DNA from: Gemmatimonas sp.
GTDB lineage: Bacteria > Gemmatimonadota > Gemmatimonadetes > Gemmatimonadales > Gemmatimonadaceae
DNA length: 64,000 bases
Assembly (NCBI RefSeq): GCF_021298855.1
Contig: NZ_JAJTHI010000008.1
Location: 1-64,000, forward strand
Direction of reading: 5' to 3'
Positions 15,022 to 23,994 of this stretch are shown in pieces. The notes beneath the pieces are model-generated. The model was not told the origin of the DNA. It saw only the letters and a program-made list of their open reading frames with translations, and searched no databases. How positions within the stretch are numbered: the first letter of the stretch is position 1; each line of letters opens with the position of its first letter. The translations under genes and the position numbers were made by a program.

Positions 15022-16226
15022 GACGTGTGCGCGCCCGGCGATCGGGGCTCGGCGGCGAGCATCGCCGACAGTACCACACCGGCGCGGCGGGCCGCCTCGG
15101 CAATGCGGGGGCCGTCCTGGATGAACGAGATGCGGAAGAACCCTTCACCACCCGCGCCGAATCCGGAGCCGGGCATGGCAATGACCCCCTGCTCTTCCCG
15201 CAGTCGGTCACAGAAATCGGCGCTCGCGATGCCTTCGGGGAGCGGGATCCACAGGTACATCGTGGCGGCCGGTGACTCGCACGAAAACCCGTTGGCCCGA
15301 AACGCCGCCACGGCGGCATCTCGCCGTTGGGCAAAGACGGCGCGATTGCGCGGGACGAACTCGCCCCAGCTTTCGATGGCTGCCACACCAGCCGCCTGGA
15401 TACCGAGATACTGGCCGGTGTCGGTGAACGACTTCACCTTCGTGAGCGCGCCGGCAATCTCCGGCTTGGCCACCGCCCAGGCGCACCGCCATCCCGTCAT
15501 GTTGTACGTCTTCGACAACGAGTGGAATTCGATGGCCACGTCACGGGCGCCATCGATCTCGAAGATGCTGGGCGGCACGTAGCCGTCGAAGCCCATCTCC
15601 GAGTACGCGTTGTCGTACACCAGCAGGATGTCGCGCTCACGGCACAGCCGCACCACGTGCTCGAGGTAGGCGCGTGGCGCAATGGCCGCCGTGGGATTGT
15701 TGGGATAGTTGAGATACAGCACCCGCGTGCGCGCCAGCACGTCGGCCGGGATTTCGTCGAGATCCACCAGGAACTCCGTGCGCGGCCGCAGGGCATACAC
15801 ATACGGCGTGGCATCGCTCATGAGCGCGCCGCCCAGATAGGCCTGATACGCCGGGTCCGGAATGATGGCCACATCGCCCGCCCCGAGATACGCGAAGGCG
15901 ATGTGTGCCAACCCTTCCTTGCTGCCGAGCAGGGGAACGACCTCGGTCAGGGGATCGACACGGTGCCCGAAGCGCGTCTGCATCCAGCCACTGATGGCTT
16001 CCCGAAAGGGCACGTGCCCGAGGCCGAAGCCGTAGCGCTGCATGGCTGGCACCTCGGCCGCGGCCTGCAACGCCGCCACGGCGCCAGCGGGCGGCGGGAG
16101 ATCGGCGTCGCCCGCGCCCAGGTCGATGACATCCACGCCCGCCGCCACGAGCGCCTTCTTGCGCGCCGGAATGTGCGCGAGCGGATAGACCGGGAAGGCC
16201 GAAAAGCGCGAGGAGAGGCGCGGCAT
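15018..16226 (-). CDS. Class I/II PLP aminotransferase (LL-DAP/aromatic type)
   Basis: A 402-residue fold-type I aminotransferase. PLP contacts are visible: YLNYPNNPT at 171-179, Asp205 in VYDNAYSE, the Schiff-base Lys239 in SLSKTYNMTGWR and Arg247. The overall sequence resembles LL-diaminopimelate aminotransferase-like enzymes. Because it is coupled (stop/start TGATG overlap) to homogentisate dioxygenase and lies in the HPPD operon, it may be the tyrosine aminotransferase that makes 4-hydroxyphenylpyruvate; this is inference. The ATG at 16226 is the natural start. Confidence 0.85.
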   Translation of the reverse strand: MPRLSSRFSAFPVYPLAHIPARKKALVAAGVDVIDLGAGDADLPPPAGAVAALQAAAEVPAMQRYGFGLGHVPFREAISGWMQTRFGHRVDPLTEVVPLLGSKEGLAHIAFAYLGAGDVAIIPDPAYQAYLGGALMSDATPYVYALRPRTEFLVDLDEIPADVLARTRVLYLNYPNNPTAAIAPRAYLEHVVRLCRERDILLVYDNAYSEMGFDGYVPPSIFEIDGARDVAIEFHSLSKTYNMTGWRCAWAVAKPEIAGALTKVKSFTDTGQYLGIQAAGVAAIESWGEFVPRNRAVFAQRRDAAVAAFRANGFSCESPAATMYLWIPLPEGIASADFCDRLREEQGVIAMPGSGFGAGGEGFFRISFIQDGPRIAEAARRAGVVLSAMLAAEPRSPGAHTS

Positions 16227-17419
16227 CAGGACGTGGGCGGACTGAACTGCGCGTGCTGCGCGTCGATCCAGCTCTGATGGTACCGCGGATCCTCGATCGA
16301 CAGCGCCGCCTTGGCCACCTTGAGCGGCCGGAAGCTGTCCATCATCACCGCGAGCTCGTTGGTGTACTTGGCCCCGATGCTCGCCTCCGCCCGCCCCGGA
16401 TGCGGCCCGTGCGGCAGCCCATCGGGGTGATGCGTGATGGAGCCGTACTCGATGCCCTTGCGGCTCATGAACTCGCTCGACGCGTAGAAGAGGACTTCGT
16501 CGGAGTCCACGTTGCTGTGATTGTACGGCGCCGGCACCGCCTCCGGATCGAAGTCGTAGGGGCGCGGGCAGAAGCTGCAGATCACGAACCCGTCGCCCTG
16601 AAACGTCTGGTGCACCGGCGGCGGCTGATGGATGCGCCCCACGATGGGCTCGAAGTCGTGGATGTTGAAGATCCACGGGTAGAAGTAGCCGTCCCACCCC
16701 ACCACATCGAACGGGTGGTGATCGAGCACCAGTTCGTTGAGCGCGTCGTACTGCTTCACCACGATCGGGAACGCGCCCTTCTCGTCGCGCGGCTCCAGCA
16801 GCATCGGGCGACGGATGTCGCGCTCGCTGAACGGCGCGCCTTCGAGCAACTGCCCGAAGTCGTTGCGATACCGCTTGGGGAACCGGATGTGCCCACGGCT
16901 CTCCATGACGAGGAACTTGCTGGGCCCCTGGCCGGGGTCGAGGCGCCAGCGATGGGTGATGTTGCGGTGAATCACCACGTAGTCGCCGGGCCGATACGGC
17001 AGGTCGCCGAACACCGACTCGAGCACCCCGTGCCCTTCCACCACGTACACCACTTCATCCGCCTGCGAGTTGCGATAGAAGTGGCCGTCGGTGACATCGG
17101 GCTCCACGTACAGCATGCCGATGTCGCTGTTGAAGAGCAGCGGCAGGCGATCGAGCGTGGGCGACCCGCCGCGGGCGACGCGCGACGTGAGGAAGTGGCG
17201 ATGCCGCAGCGACGTGTCGGTGTCTTCTTCCCACCGCAGGTCGCGCAGCTTGCGCGCCGACAGGACCGTGGTGGGCGGATGCGTATGGTACAGCAGCGAC
17301 GACGTGCCGACGAACCCCTCGTGTCCCATGAGTTCTTCGGCATAGAGGCCGCCGTCGGGACGCCGGAACACGATGTGGCGCTTGCGCGGGATGGCCCCGA
17401 GCTGATGGTAGATGGGCAT
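16226..17419 (-). CDS. hmgA: Homogentisate 1,2-dioxygenase
   Basis: A 397-residue cupin-type non-haem iron ring-cleavage enzyme converting homogentisate to maleylacetoacetate. Conserved family segments include MPIYHQLGAIPRKRH at the start, YVVEGHGVLESVFGD, DYVVIHRNITHRW, PYNHSNVDSDEVLFY with iron-ligand His and acidic residues, GLPHGPHPG with another ligand His, and TNELAVMMDSFRPL. The form with NHSNVDSDEVLFY resembles enzymes I associate with Bacteroidetes-like lineages. It follows HPPD after 15 bp and overlaps the aminotransferase by one base. Confidence 0.92.
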   Translation of the reverse strand: MPIYHQLGAIPRKRHIVFRRPDGGLYAEELMGHEGFVGTSSLLYHTHPPTTVLSARKLRDLRWEEDTDTSLRHRHFLTSRVARGGSPTLDRLPLLFNSDIGMLYVEPDVTDGHFYRNSQADEVVYVVEGHGVLESVFGDLPYRPGDYVVIHRNITHRWRLDPGQGPSKFLVMESRGHIRFPKRYRNDFGQLLEGAPFSERDIRRPMLLEPRDEKGAFPIVVKQYDALNELVLDHHPFDVVGWDGYFYPWIFNIHDFEPIVGRIHQPPPVHQTFQGDGFVICSFCPRPYDFDPEAVPAPYNHSNVDSDEVLFYASSEFMSRKGIEYGSITHHPDGLPHGPHPGRAEASIGAKYTNELAVMMDSFRPLKVAKAALSIEDPRYHQSWIDAQHAQFSPPTS

Positions 17420-17434
17420 GATCGGCTCGGAAGG

Positions 17435-18559
17435 TCAGAGATTGCCGCGCAGTGCCTGCTCGCGCTCGATGCTCTCGAACAGCGCCTTGAAGTTGCCCTT
17501 GCCGAAGCTCGTGGCCCCCTTGCGCTGAATGATCTCGAAAAAGAGGGTGGGGCGGTCTTCGACGGGCTTGGTGAAGATCTGCAGCAGATAGCCATCGGGG
17601 TCCCGATCGACGAGGATGCCGAGGCGGGCCAACTCGGCCACCGGTTCATCGATGTGCCCCACACGCGCCTGCAGCTCGTCGTAATACGACGTGGGGATCG
17701 ACAGGAACTCCACCCCGCGGTCGCGCAGCGCCGTGACGGTGGCGAGGATGTCATCGGTGGCCAGCGCCAGATGCTGCGCGCCGGGACCGCCGTAGAAGTC
17801 GAGATACTCCTCGATCTGCGACTTCTTCTTTCCCGAGGCCGGCTCGTTGATGGGGAACCGGATCTTGTCGTTGCCGTTGGCCATCACCTTGGACATGAGC
17901 GACGAGTACTCGGTGCTGATGTCGCTGTCGTCGAAGGTGATGAGGTTGCGGAAGCCGAGCACGGTGGCGTAGTACGCCACCCAGTGGTTCATGCGCCCGA
18001 GCTCCACGTTGCCAACACAATGGTCGACGTACTTGAGGCCCACGCTGGCCGGCTGATATTGCGGCGTGACCGGACGGAAGCCGGGGAGGAAGACCCCCTC
18101 GTAGTGGCGACGCTCGACCAGCGAGTGGATGGTGTCGCCGTAGGTCCCGATGGCCGCGAGCACCACCGTCCCGTGTTCGTCACGCATCTCGGTTGGCGGC
18201 TGCACGGGGATCGCGCCGCGTGAGAGCGCCGTCTCGTAGGCGAGCCGGGCGTCATCCACCCAGAGCGCGTAGTCCCGGACCCCGTCCCCGTGCCGGTGCA
18301 CGTGCGCGGCGATGGGCGACTCGGGGGACAGCGCCGTGGTGAGGACGAGGCGGATCTTCCCCTGCTGCATCACGTAGCTGGCGCGGTCGCGCACCCCGGT
18401 TTCGGGGCCGCGATACGCCACCAGGGAATAGCCGAAGGCGGCGCGATAGTAGTGGCTCGCCTGTTTGGCGTTCCCGACGTAGAACTCGACGTAGTCGGTG
18501 CCGTTGATGGGGAAGGCGTCCTGTTCGGCGCCCGTTTCGGGAAGCGTGAGCGTGGCCAT
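17435..18559 (-). CDS. hpd: 4-Hydroxyphenylpyruvate dioxygenase
   Basis: A 374-residue vicinal-oxygen-chelate enzyme that turns 4-hydroxyphenylpyruvate into homogentisate. The three iron ligands are His180 (YVDHCVGN), His263 (AQHLALATDD) and Glu342 (LFFEIIQRKG). The first, non-catalytic VOC domain spans about 20-155, and the C-terminal gating helix is present. It is the first gene of the tyrosine-degradation run. The 180 bp upstream (18560-18739) shows no clear promoter motif that I would defend. Confidence 0.95.
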   Translation of the reverse strand: MATLTLPETGAEQDAFPINGTDYVEFYVGNAKQASHYYRAAFGYSLVAYRGPETGVRDRASYVMQQGKIRLVLTTALSPESPIAAHVHRHGDGVRDYALWVDDARLAYETALSRGAIPVQPPTEMRDEHGTVVLAAIGTYGDTIHSLVERRHYEGVFLPGFRPVTPQYQPASVGLKYVDHCVGNVELGRMNHWVAYYATVLGFRNLITFDDSDISTEYSSLMSKVMANGNDKIRFPINEPASGKKKSQIEEYLDFYGGPGAQHLALATDDILATVTALRDRGVEFLSIPTSYYDELQARVGHIDEPVAELARLGILVDRDPDGYLLQIFTKPVEDRPTLFFEIIQRKGATSFGKGNFKALFESIEREQALRGNL

Positions 18560-18739
18560 GCGTGCCCCGGCAGAGTGAAGGACGATGAGGAAGACAACGC
18601 GAACAGGCGTGCGCCCGACCGGGGCGTCACGCGGCGTGCACCAACCTCTCGACTCTCAGATATGAGAACGGGGCAACGCGCCGATCCACGCGCGCTGCCG
18701 CTGATCCTCTGCCGGCGGGCTCAGACTCATGACACTAAC

Positions 18740-20815
18740 CTAAGGGGTAACTGCGGGGTTGGCGACGGGCCTCCGGGGGGACGGCGACGCCCCCGGGAGC
18801 TGCAAGGCCGGAAGATCCCGAAACAATGCGAGCGCGGCCGGGTTGGCGAGGGCATCCACGTTCTTCACCGGGCGCCCATGGATGACCTCGCGCACGGCCA
18901 GCTCCGTAATCTTGCCGCTGATCGTGCGCGGCAGGTCACCAACGGCCACGATCACCCTGGGGACATGATGGGGGCTGGCGTGCTCGCGGATGCGGTGGCG
19001 GATCTCCTGCTGCAACGTCTCCGTAAGGTCGTGCCCCTCACGCAGCCGCACGAAGAGCACCACGCGGGAGTCGCCTTCGCCGATCGTCTGCTCCACGACC
19101 AGCGACTCCACCACCGCGGGGATCTGTTCGACCTGCCGGTAGATCTCCGCGGTGCCAATGCGGACCCCGCCCGGATTGAGCGTGGCATCGCTGCGGCCGT
19201 GAATCACGAGTCCGTCGTGCGGCGTGATTTCCGCCCAATCGCCGTGGCGCCACACCCCGGGAATCTGTTCGAAGTAGGCGGCGCGATAGAGCGCCCCGTC
19301 GGGATCGTTCCAGAAGGCCACGGGCATGCTGGGAAACGGCTTCGTGCACACCAACTCTCCCGGCACGCCGCGCACGGCCACCCCCTGCTCATCGAACACC
19401 TCCACCGCCATGCCCAACCCGCGCATCTGCAGTTCGCCGCGATGCACCGGCCCCGTGGGATCTCCCAGCGCGAAGCAGCTGACGATGTCGGTGCCCCCGC
19501 TGATGCTCGACAGGCGAACCCCCGAGCCCACGGCGCGCGCCACGTAGTCGTAGCTGTGCGAGGCCAGCGGGCTGCCGGTGCTGAGCACCGCCTTGAGGGC
19601 CCGCAGATCGGCACACTCGCGTGGAACGACTCCCTCCTTCTCGCACATGGCCAGGTACTTCGCACTCGTGCCGAAGACGGTCACGCGCTCCGCCGCCGCC
19701 ATACGCCAGAGGATGGTGGGGTCCGGCGCCAGCGGCGCCCCATCGTACAGCACCACCGTGGCGCCAAGGGCCAGCCCTGACACCAGCCAGTTCCACATCA
19801 TCCACCCGCAGGTGGTGAAGTAGAAGAGCACATCACCGGCCCGCAGATCGGTGTGCAGCGCCAGCTCTTTCCAATGCTGCAGCAGCGTGCCGCCGGCCCC
19901 GTGCACCATGCACTTGGGCAGGCCGGTCGTTCCGCTGGAGTAGAGGATGTACAGCGGGTGATCGAAGGGGAGCCGCGCGAAGCGCGGCGTGTGCTCGTGG
20001 CCGTGGGCCGCCAGCACATCGGGGAACAAGACGGCACCGGGCACCGTGTCGAGCGAGGGCGCCGCGTGCCGATAAGGCACCACCCACACCGCCGCCAGCG
20101 ACGGGATGGCCGCCGCGATTTCGCGCAGCCGTGGCAGGCAGTCGATGTCCTTGCCGGCGTAGCGGTAGCCATCGGCAGCCACGAGCACCGTGGGGGCGAT
20201 CTGTCCGAAGCGGTCGAGCACCCCTTTGGTGCCGAAATCGGGGGAGCAGCTGGACCACGTGGCGCCGATTGCCGCGGCGGCAAGCATGACGACCACCGTT
20301 TCCGGCAGGTTGGGCATCCACCCGGCCACCCGGTCGCCGGGGCCGACCCCCAGGGCGCGCAGTGCCGCCGCGCACTGCGCCACCTGCGCGGCCAGCTCGG
20401 CATACGTGATGCGGCGCTGTGCGCCTTGTTCGTTCCACGCCACCAGCGCCACCCCCTCATCCCGGCGGCGCAGCAGCTGTTCGGCAAAGTTGAGGCGCGT
20501 GCCGGTGAACCACTGCGGCCCGATACGGCCCTGTGGTCCGGTGTGCGGCGGCTGCATGACGTCCCCCTGCTCGAGGACGGCGCGCCAGGGGGCGTGGGCC
20601 GGCCCCGGTCCATCGGCCATGACGTCAGCGGCCTGCCACACGGCCGCCCAGAACTCGGCGAGGTGCTCCACCGACCAGCGTTGCAGCGCGTGGGCGTCGT
20701 GCACCTCCGCCGGTACGAGGCCGCGCGCAATCAGTCCCTCGCGAAAGCGCGTGAGCTGTGCCGTGGCCACATCAGCCGCAGCGGGACGCCAGAGTGGCAG
20801 ATCGTCAGCAGGCAC
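18740..20815 (-). CDS. Acetoacetate-CoA ligase
   Basis: A 691-residue ANL-superfamily adenylating enzyme of the acetoacetyl-CoA synthetase group. The P-loop is YILYSSGTTGLPKCMVHG, followed by the group-typical FYFTTCGWMMWNWLVSGLALGA. The core VIHGRSDATLNPGGVRIGTAEIY and the catalytic Lys in LPRTISGKITE are intact. It should activate acetoacetate, the end product of homogentisate cleavage, so it fits the downstream hpd-hmgA genes, although 180 bp separates them. The start is GTG at 20815; no ATG lies nearby in frame. Confidence 0.92.
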   Translation of the reverse strand: MPADDLPLWRPAAADVATAQLTRFREGLIARGLVPAEVHDAHALQRWSVEHLAEFWAAVWQAADVMADGPGPAHAPWRAVLEQGDVMQPPHTGPQGRIGPQWFTGTRLNFAEQLLRRRDEGVALVAWNEQGAQRRITYAELAAQVAQCAAALRALGVGPGDRVAGWMPNLPETVVVMLAAAAIGATWSSCSPDFGTKGVLDRFGQIAPTVLVAADGYRYAGKDIDCLPRLREIAAAIPSLAAVWVVPYRHAAPSLDTVPGAVLFPDVLAAHGHEHTPRFARLPFDHPLYILYSSGTTGLPKCMVHGAGGTLLQHWKELALHTDLRAGDVLFYFTTCGWMMWNWLVSGLALGATVVLYDGAPLAPDPTILWRMAAAERVTVFGTSAKYLAMCEKEGVVPRECADLRALKAVLSTGSPLASHSYDYVARAVGSGVRLSSISGGTDIVSCFALGDPTGPVHRGELQMRGLGMAVEVFDEQGVAVRGVPGELVCTKPFPSMPVAFWNDPDGALYRAAYFEQIPGVWRHGDWAEITPHDGLVIHGRSDATLNPGGVRIGTAEIYRQVEQIPAVVESLVVEQTIGEGDSRVVLFVRLREGHDLTETLQQEIRHRIREHASPHHVPRVIVAVGDLPRTISGKITELAVREVIHGRPVKNVDALANPAALALFRDLPALQLPGASPSPRRPVANPAVTP

Positions 20816-20986
20816 GGTGCACCAGAAAGTGCCGGAGAAAGGGTCAGGTCAGCATCGGGCGAGGGAACGGCGCGCCCCCCGAATGCTCGCCAGCGCGCAC
20901 GCGGCGCGCCAGCGGATGGGGTGAGGAGCGCCGTAACGTCGCCGGTACGCCACCAAACGCCGGGGGACACCGGTGGGGCGTCAGCG

Positions 20987-22027
20987 TCATCCCCAGCGCA
21001 CCACGGTGGCGCACAGATCACGGCCCGCGCCCGCGCCGGCGAGCACCACGACGTCACCGGTCGCCAGGAGGCCGCGCGTGACGGCATCGTCGAGCGTCAG
21101 GGGGGTGCAGGCCGAACCGGTGAAGCCAAGGGCGGATCTCGTGCTGTGGACGCGCGCCATCTCCTCCCCCAACGCCTCCATGATCGCGGCAACGGCACCG
21201 TCGCCGATCTGCGCCCAGAGCCAGTGCTGCACCATGGCCGGCTCCAGGCCGAAGCGCGCCAACAGCGCACGCAACTGGTCGGCACAGGCCTCCACCGGCA
21301 GCGGTGGCGGCATGGGGCCGGTCCAGCGCAGACGATTCTGAATGCCGGCGTCGATCACCGCGTGCGTGACCGGCGTGCGGCTGCCACCGGCGAAGATGCC
21401 GAAGGTGTGCACGTCGCGCGCGGAGGTGCGCACGTCGCTGCCGAGCACGCCCACGGGTGCGCCCGCGCTCGTGCGGTGGCCGTCACCGTCGTTGTCGCGC
21501 TGCCCCACCTCGAGCAGGAGGGCACCGGCGCCGTCGCCAATGTACGGCACTGTGCGGTGGTCATGCCCATCGAGGTACTTGGAGAGGGTGCTCGCGCCCA
21601 CCAGCAGCGCCCGCTGCGGTGCCGACGCGCCGGCAAGGTACCCCCGCACCACCTCCAGCGCCGGGAGAAAGCCATCACCAGACGCGGTGAGGTCGAATGC
21701 CGGTACCGCGCGCATCTCGAGCCGTTCCTGCAGCACCGCCGCCGTGGCGGGCAGAATGTACTCCGGCGTATCGGTGGCCACGACGAGCAGATCGATGTCC
21801 GCTGCGGTGAGGCCGGCACGCTCGAGCGCCTGCAGCGCGGCTTCCTCGGCCAGGTCGACGGTGCTCTCGTGCGCGGCGCACCAATAGCGGGACCACGCCG
21901 TGTCGCCGGCATCCGGCCCGAGGGGTAGCGCGGCTGGCACCATGCGCCGCACCGCCTCGGCGTCGATGAGACGCGATGGCAGGGCACGTCCGGTGGACGT
22001 GATCGTAACGGAGTGGGATACGGTCAT
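20987..22027 (-). CDS. KASIII (FabH)-fold protein lacking the catalytic triad
   Basis: A 346-residue thiolase-fold protein clearly related to 3-oxoacyl-ACP synthase III: DIDLLVVATDTPEYILPATAAVLQ, AFDLTASGDGF, IGDGAGALLLE and ALGFTGSACTPLTLDDAV align with FabH. The three catalytic residues are all changed: Cys becomes Gly117, His becomes Gln273 and Asn becomes Phe302. It therefore cannot work as a normal condensing enzyme. It may be a binding or scaffolding homologue, an acyltransferase with new chemistry or a decarboxylase-like derivative. It lies 171 bp upstream of the acetoacetate-CoA ligase on the same strand. Confidence 0.75.
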   Translation of the reverse strand: MTVSHSVTITSTGRALPSRLIDAEAVRRMVPAALPLGPDAGDTAWSRYWCAAHESTVDLAEEAALQALERAGLTAADIDLLVVATDTPEYILPATAAVLQERLEMRAVPAFDLTASGDGFLPALEVVRGYLAGASAPQRALLVGASTLSKYLDGHDHRTVPYIGDGAGALLLEVGQRDNDGDGHRTSAGAPVGVLGSDVRTSARDVHTFGIFAGGSRTPVTHAVIDAGIQNRLRWTGPMPPPLPVEACADQLRALLARFGLEPAMVQHWLWAQIGDGAVAAIMEALGEEMARVHSTRSALGFTGSACTPLTLDDAVTRGLLATGDVVVLAGAGAGRDLCATVVRWG

Positions 22028-22130
22028 GCGCCAGGACGGTGTACGGAGGGTCGGGGCGAGGGGGACGTGCGCGGGGTCGGCGCCGTGCGGGTGCCACGGG
22101 CCGCTTGGTCACCTGCCTAAACTTCACCGG

Positions 22131-22928
22131 ATGACCACCCCGCGCACCACCAAGGAATGGTTGACGGCCGGCACGCCACCGGAACGCCGCCAGCGTTCGC
22201 TGTGGGTGCAGGTGCTCGTGGCCCTGACCTCCACGACGGCACTGGTCGGCACGGTGGCGCTGGTGGCTGCGGCCGCCATCGTGCCCCCCATTGGCGCGCG
22301 GCGCATGGCGCGGGATGCCGCCCTGGGGGAAGTCGAGTCGGCCATGGCTCCCGGCGAACGCATCGTGGCGCAGGCGTTCGCGTCGCAGCGCCGATGGACC
22401 GACATGTGGCGCGAGTCGTTCGGCGTGGTGGTGGCCACCGACCGACGGCTGCTGTATGTGGGTGCGCCCCCCACACCGCTGCTTCGGCCGCGCGACGACG
22501 GGCCGCTGGCGTTGCTGGTGGAGAGCTATCCCTACGACGCGGCGTTCACATTGGAGCCGCGGACCATCTTTCGCGGGCGCGGGCGCGGGCTCGTCCTGCG
22601 CACCCCCGGTGCACGCGTGGACTTCATCGTGGATGACGCCTCGTGGCCCGAGGCAGAGCGGGTGGCGCAGGCCAGCGCGCGCGCGCGCGGCGCGGCCACG
22701 CGGGAGCAGCAGGAATCGGAAGGGACCGCGCGCAGCGCGCCGCGCCCCATGGACGAGTACGTGTCGCACATCGTGCGACGCGGCGAAACGCTGACCGGGC
22801 TCGCCCGGCGCTACCGCACCTCGCCGGACGTGCTGCGCCAGCTCAACCGGCTGGGGCAGGACGACATCACGGTGGGGCAGCGCCTGCGGGTGCCCAAACC
22901 GGCACCGGGCGATACGAGTACCCGCTAG
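22131..22928 (+). CDS. Membrane-anchored LysM protein
   Basis: A 265-residue protein. One hydrophobic helix near residues 24-53 anchors it. Residues 60-180 form an unrecognised domain (GERIVAQAFASQRRWTDMWRESFGVVVATDRRLLYVG) that resembles bacterial PH-like domains. A C-terminal LysM domain (about 213-258: HIVRRGETLTGLARRYRTSPDVLRQLN, then VGQRLRVP) should bind peptidoglycan or related glycans. The combination suggests an envelope sensor or anchoring protein. It converges with the deoxyhypusine synthase-like gene with 3 bp between. Confidence 0.75.
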   Translation: MTTPRTTKEWLTAGTPPERRQRSLWVQVLVALTSTTALVGTVALVAAAAIVPPIGARRMARDAALGEVESAMAPGERIVAQAFASQRRWTDMWRESFGVVVATDRRLLYVGAPPTPLLRPRDDGPLALLVESYPYDAAFTLEPRTIFRGRGRGLVLRTPGARVDFIVDDASWPEAERVAQASARARGAATREQQESEGTARSAPRPMDEYVSHIVRRGETLTGLARRYRTSPDVLRQLNRLGQDDITVGQRLRVPKPAPGDTSTR

Positions 22929-22931
22929 CCG

Positions 22932-23918
22932 TTACTGGCCGAGGACGATGGCAAAGACGAGCGGCGCCACGATGCTGGCATCGGACTCGATGATGTACTT
23001 GGGCGTGTCGATGGCCAGCTTGCCCCACGTGATCTTCTCGTTCGGCACGGCGCCCGAGTAGGACCCGTACGACGTGGTGGAGTCGCTGATCTGGCAGAAG
23101 TAGCCCCACAGTGGCACCTCGGTGCGCTGCAGATCCTGATGCAGCATGGGCACCACGCAGATGGGGAAATCACCGGCAATGCCGCCACCGATCTGGAAGA
23201 AGCCGATGGTGGTGTCCTTCGTCATCTGCGTGTACAGGTCCGCCAGGTACATCATGTACTCGATGCCACTGCGCACGGTGTGGACATTCTTGATGTCCCC
23301 TTCCATGCAGTGCCCCGCGTAAATGTTGCCGTTGGTGCTGTCTTCCCAGCCCGGCACGATGATCGGGATGTTCTTCTCGGCCGCCGCGACCATCCACGAG
23401 TCCTTCGGATCGATCTGGTAGAACTCCTTGAGCTTCCCGCTGTTGAGGATGCGGTACATGAACTCGTGCGGGAAATAGCGCTCGCCCGCCCGGTCGGCGG
23501 CCTGCCACTCCTCGAGCACGGCCTTCTCGATGCGCCGGATGGCCTCGGCCTCCGGAATGCACGTGTCCGTCACGCGATTGAAGTGCTGATCGAGCAGCTT
23601 CTGCTCGTCGTCGGGCGTGAGGTCGCGGTAGTTGGGAACGCGGGCGTAGTGATCGTGGGCCACGAGGTTGTAGATGTCTTCCTCGAGGTTCGCCCCCGTG
23701 CACGTGATCAGGTGCACCTTGTCCTGCCGGATCATCTCGGCCAGCGAGATGCCCAACTCCGCCGTGCTCATCGCGCCGGCCAGGGTGATCATCATCTTGC
23801 CGCCCTGGTCGAGGTGGCGGATGTACCCGTCGGCCGCGTCGATGAGTGCCGCCGCGTTGAAGTGCCGATAGTGGTGACGCAGAAACGCCGTCACCGGCGC
23901 GGAAGTGGGCTGGGCCAT
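22932..23918 (-). CDS. Deoxyhypusine synthase-family protein
   Basis: A 328-residue protein of the deoxyhypusine/homospermidine synthase family. NAD-binding and active-site segments are recognisable: TLAGAMSTAELGISLAEMIR, TCTGANLEED, IPIIVPGWEDSTNGN, TIGFFQIGGGIAGDF and SYSGAVPNEKITWGKL, with Lys300 at the position of the catalytic lysine. In eukaryotes and archaea this enzyme modifies eIF5A/aIF5A. Bacteria lack eIF5A, so homologues probably work on free polyamines or an unknown target. The ATG at 23918 is chosen; a GTG at 23957 would add 13 residues. Confidence 0.85.
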   Translation of the reverse strand: MAQPTSAPVTAFLRHHYRHFNAAALIDAADGYIRHLDQGGKMMITLAGAMSTAELGISLAEMIRQDKVHLITCTGANLEEDIYNLVAHDHYARVPNYRDLTPDDEQKLLDQHFNRVTDTCIPEAEAIRRIEKAVLEEWQAADRAGERYFPHEFMYRILNSGKLKEFYQIDPKDSWMVAAAEKNIPIIVPGWEDSTNGNIYAGHCMEGDIKNVHTVRSGIEYMMYLADLYTQMTKDTTIGFFQIGGGIAGDFPICVVPMLHQDLQRTEVPLWGYFCQISDSTTSYGSYSGAVPNEKITWGKLAIDTPKYIIESDASIVAPLVFAIVLGQ

Positions 23919-23994
23919 GGAAGAGTCGGGTTCTGACGATGCACGGTGCTCCCACACCGGCAGCGGTGCCGGTGTGGTGCCGTTGGCAATCTAA

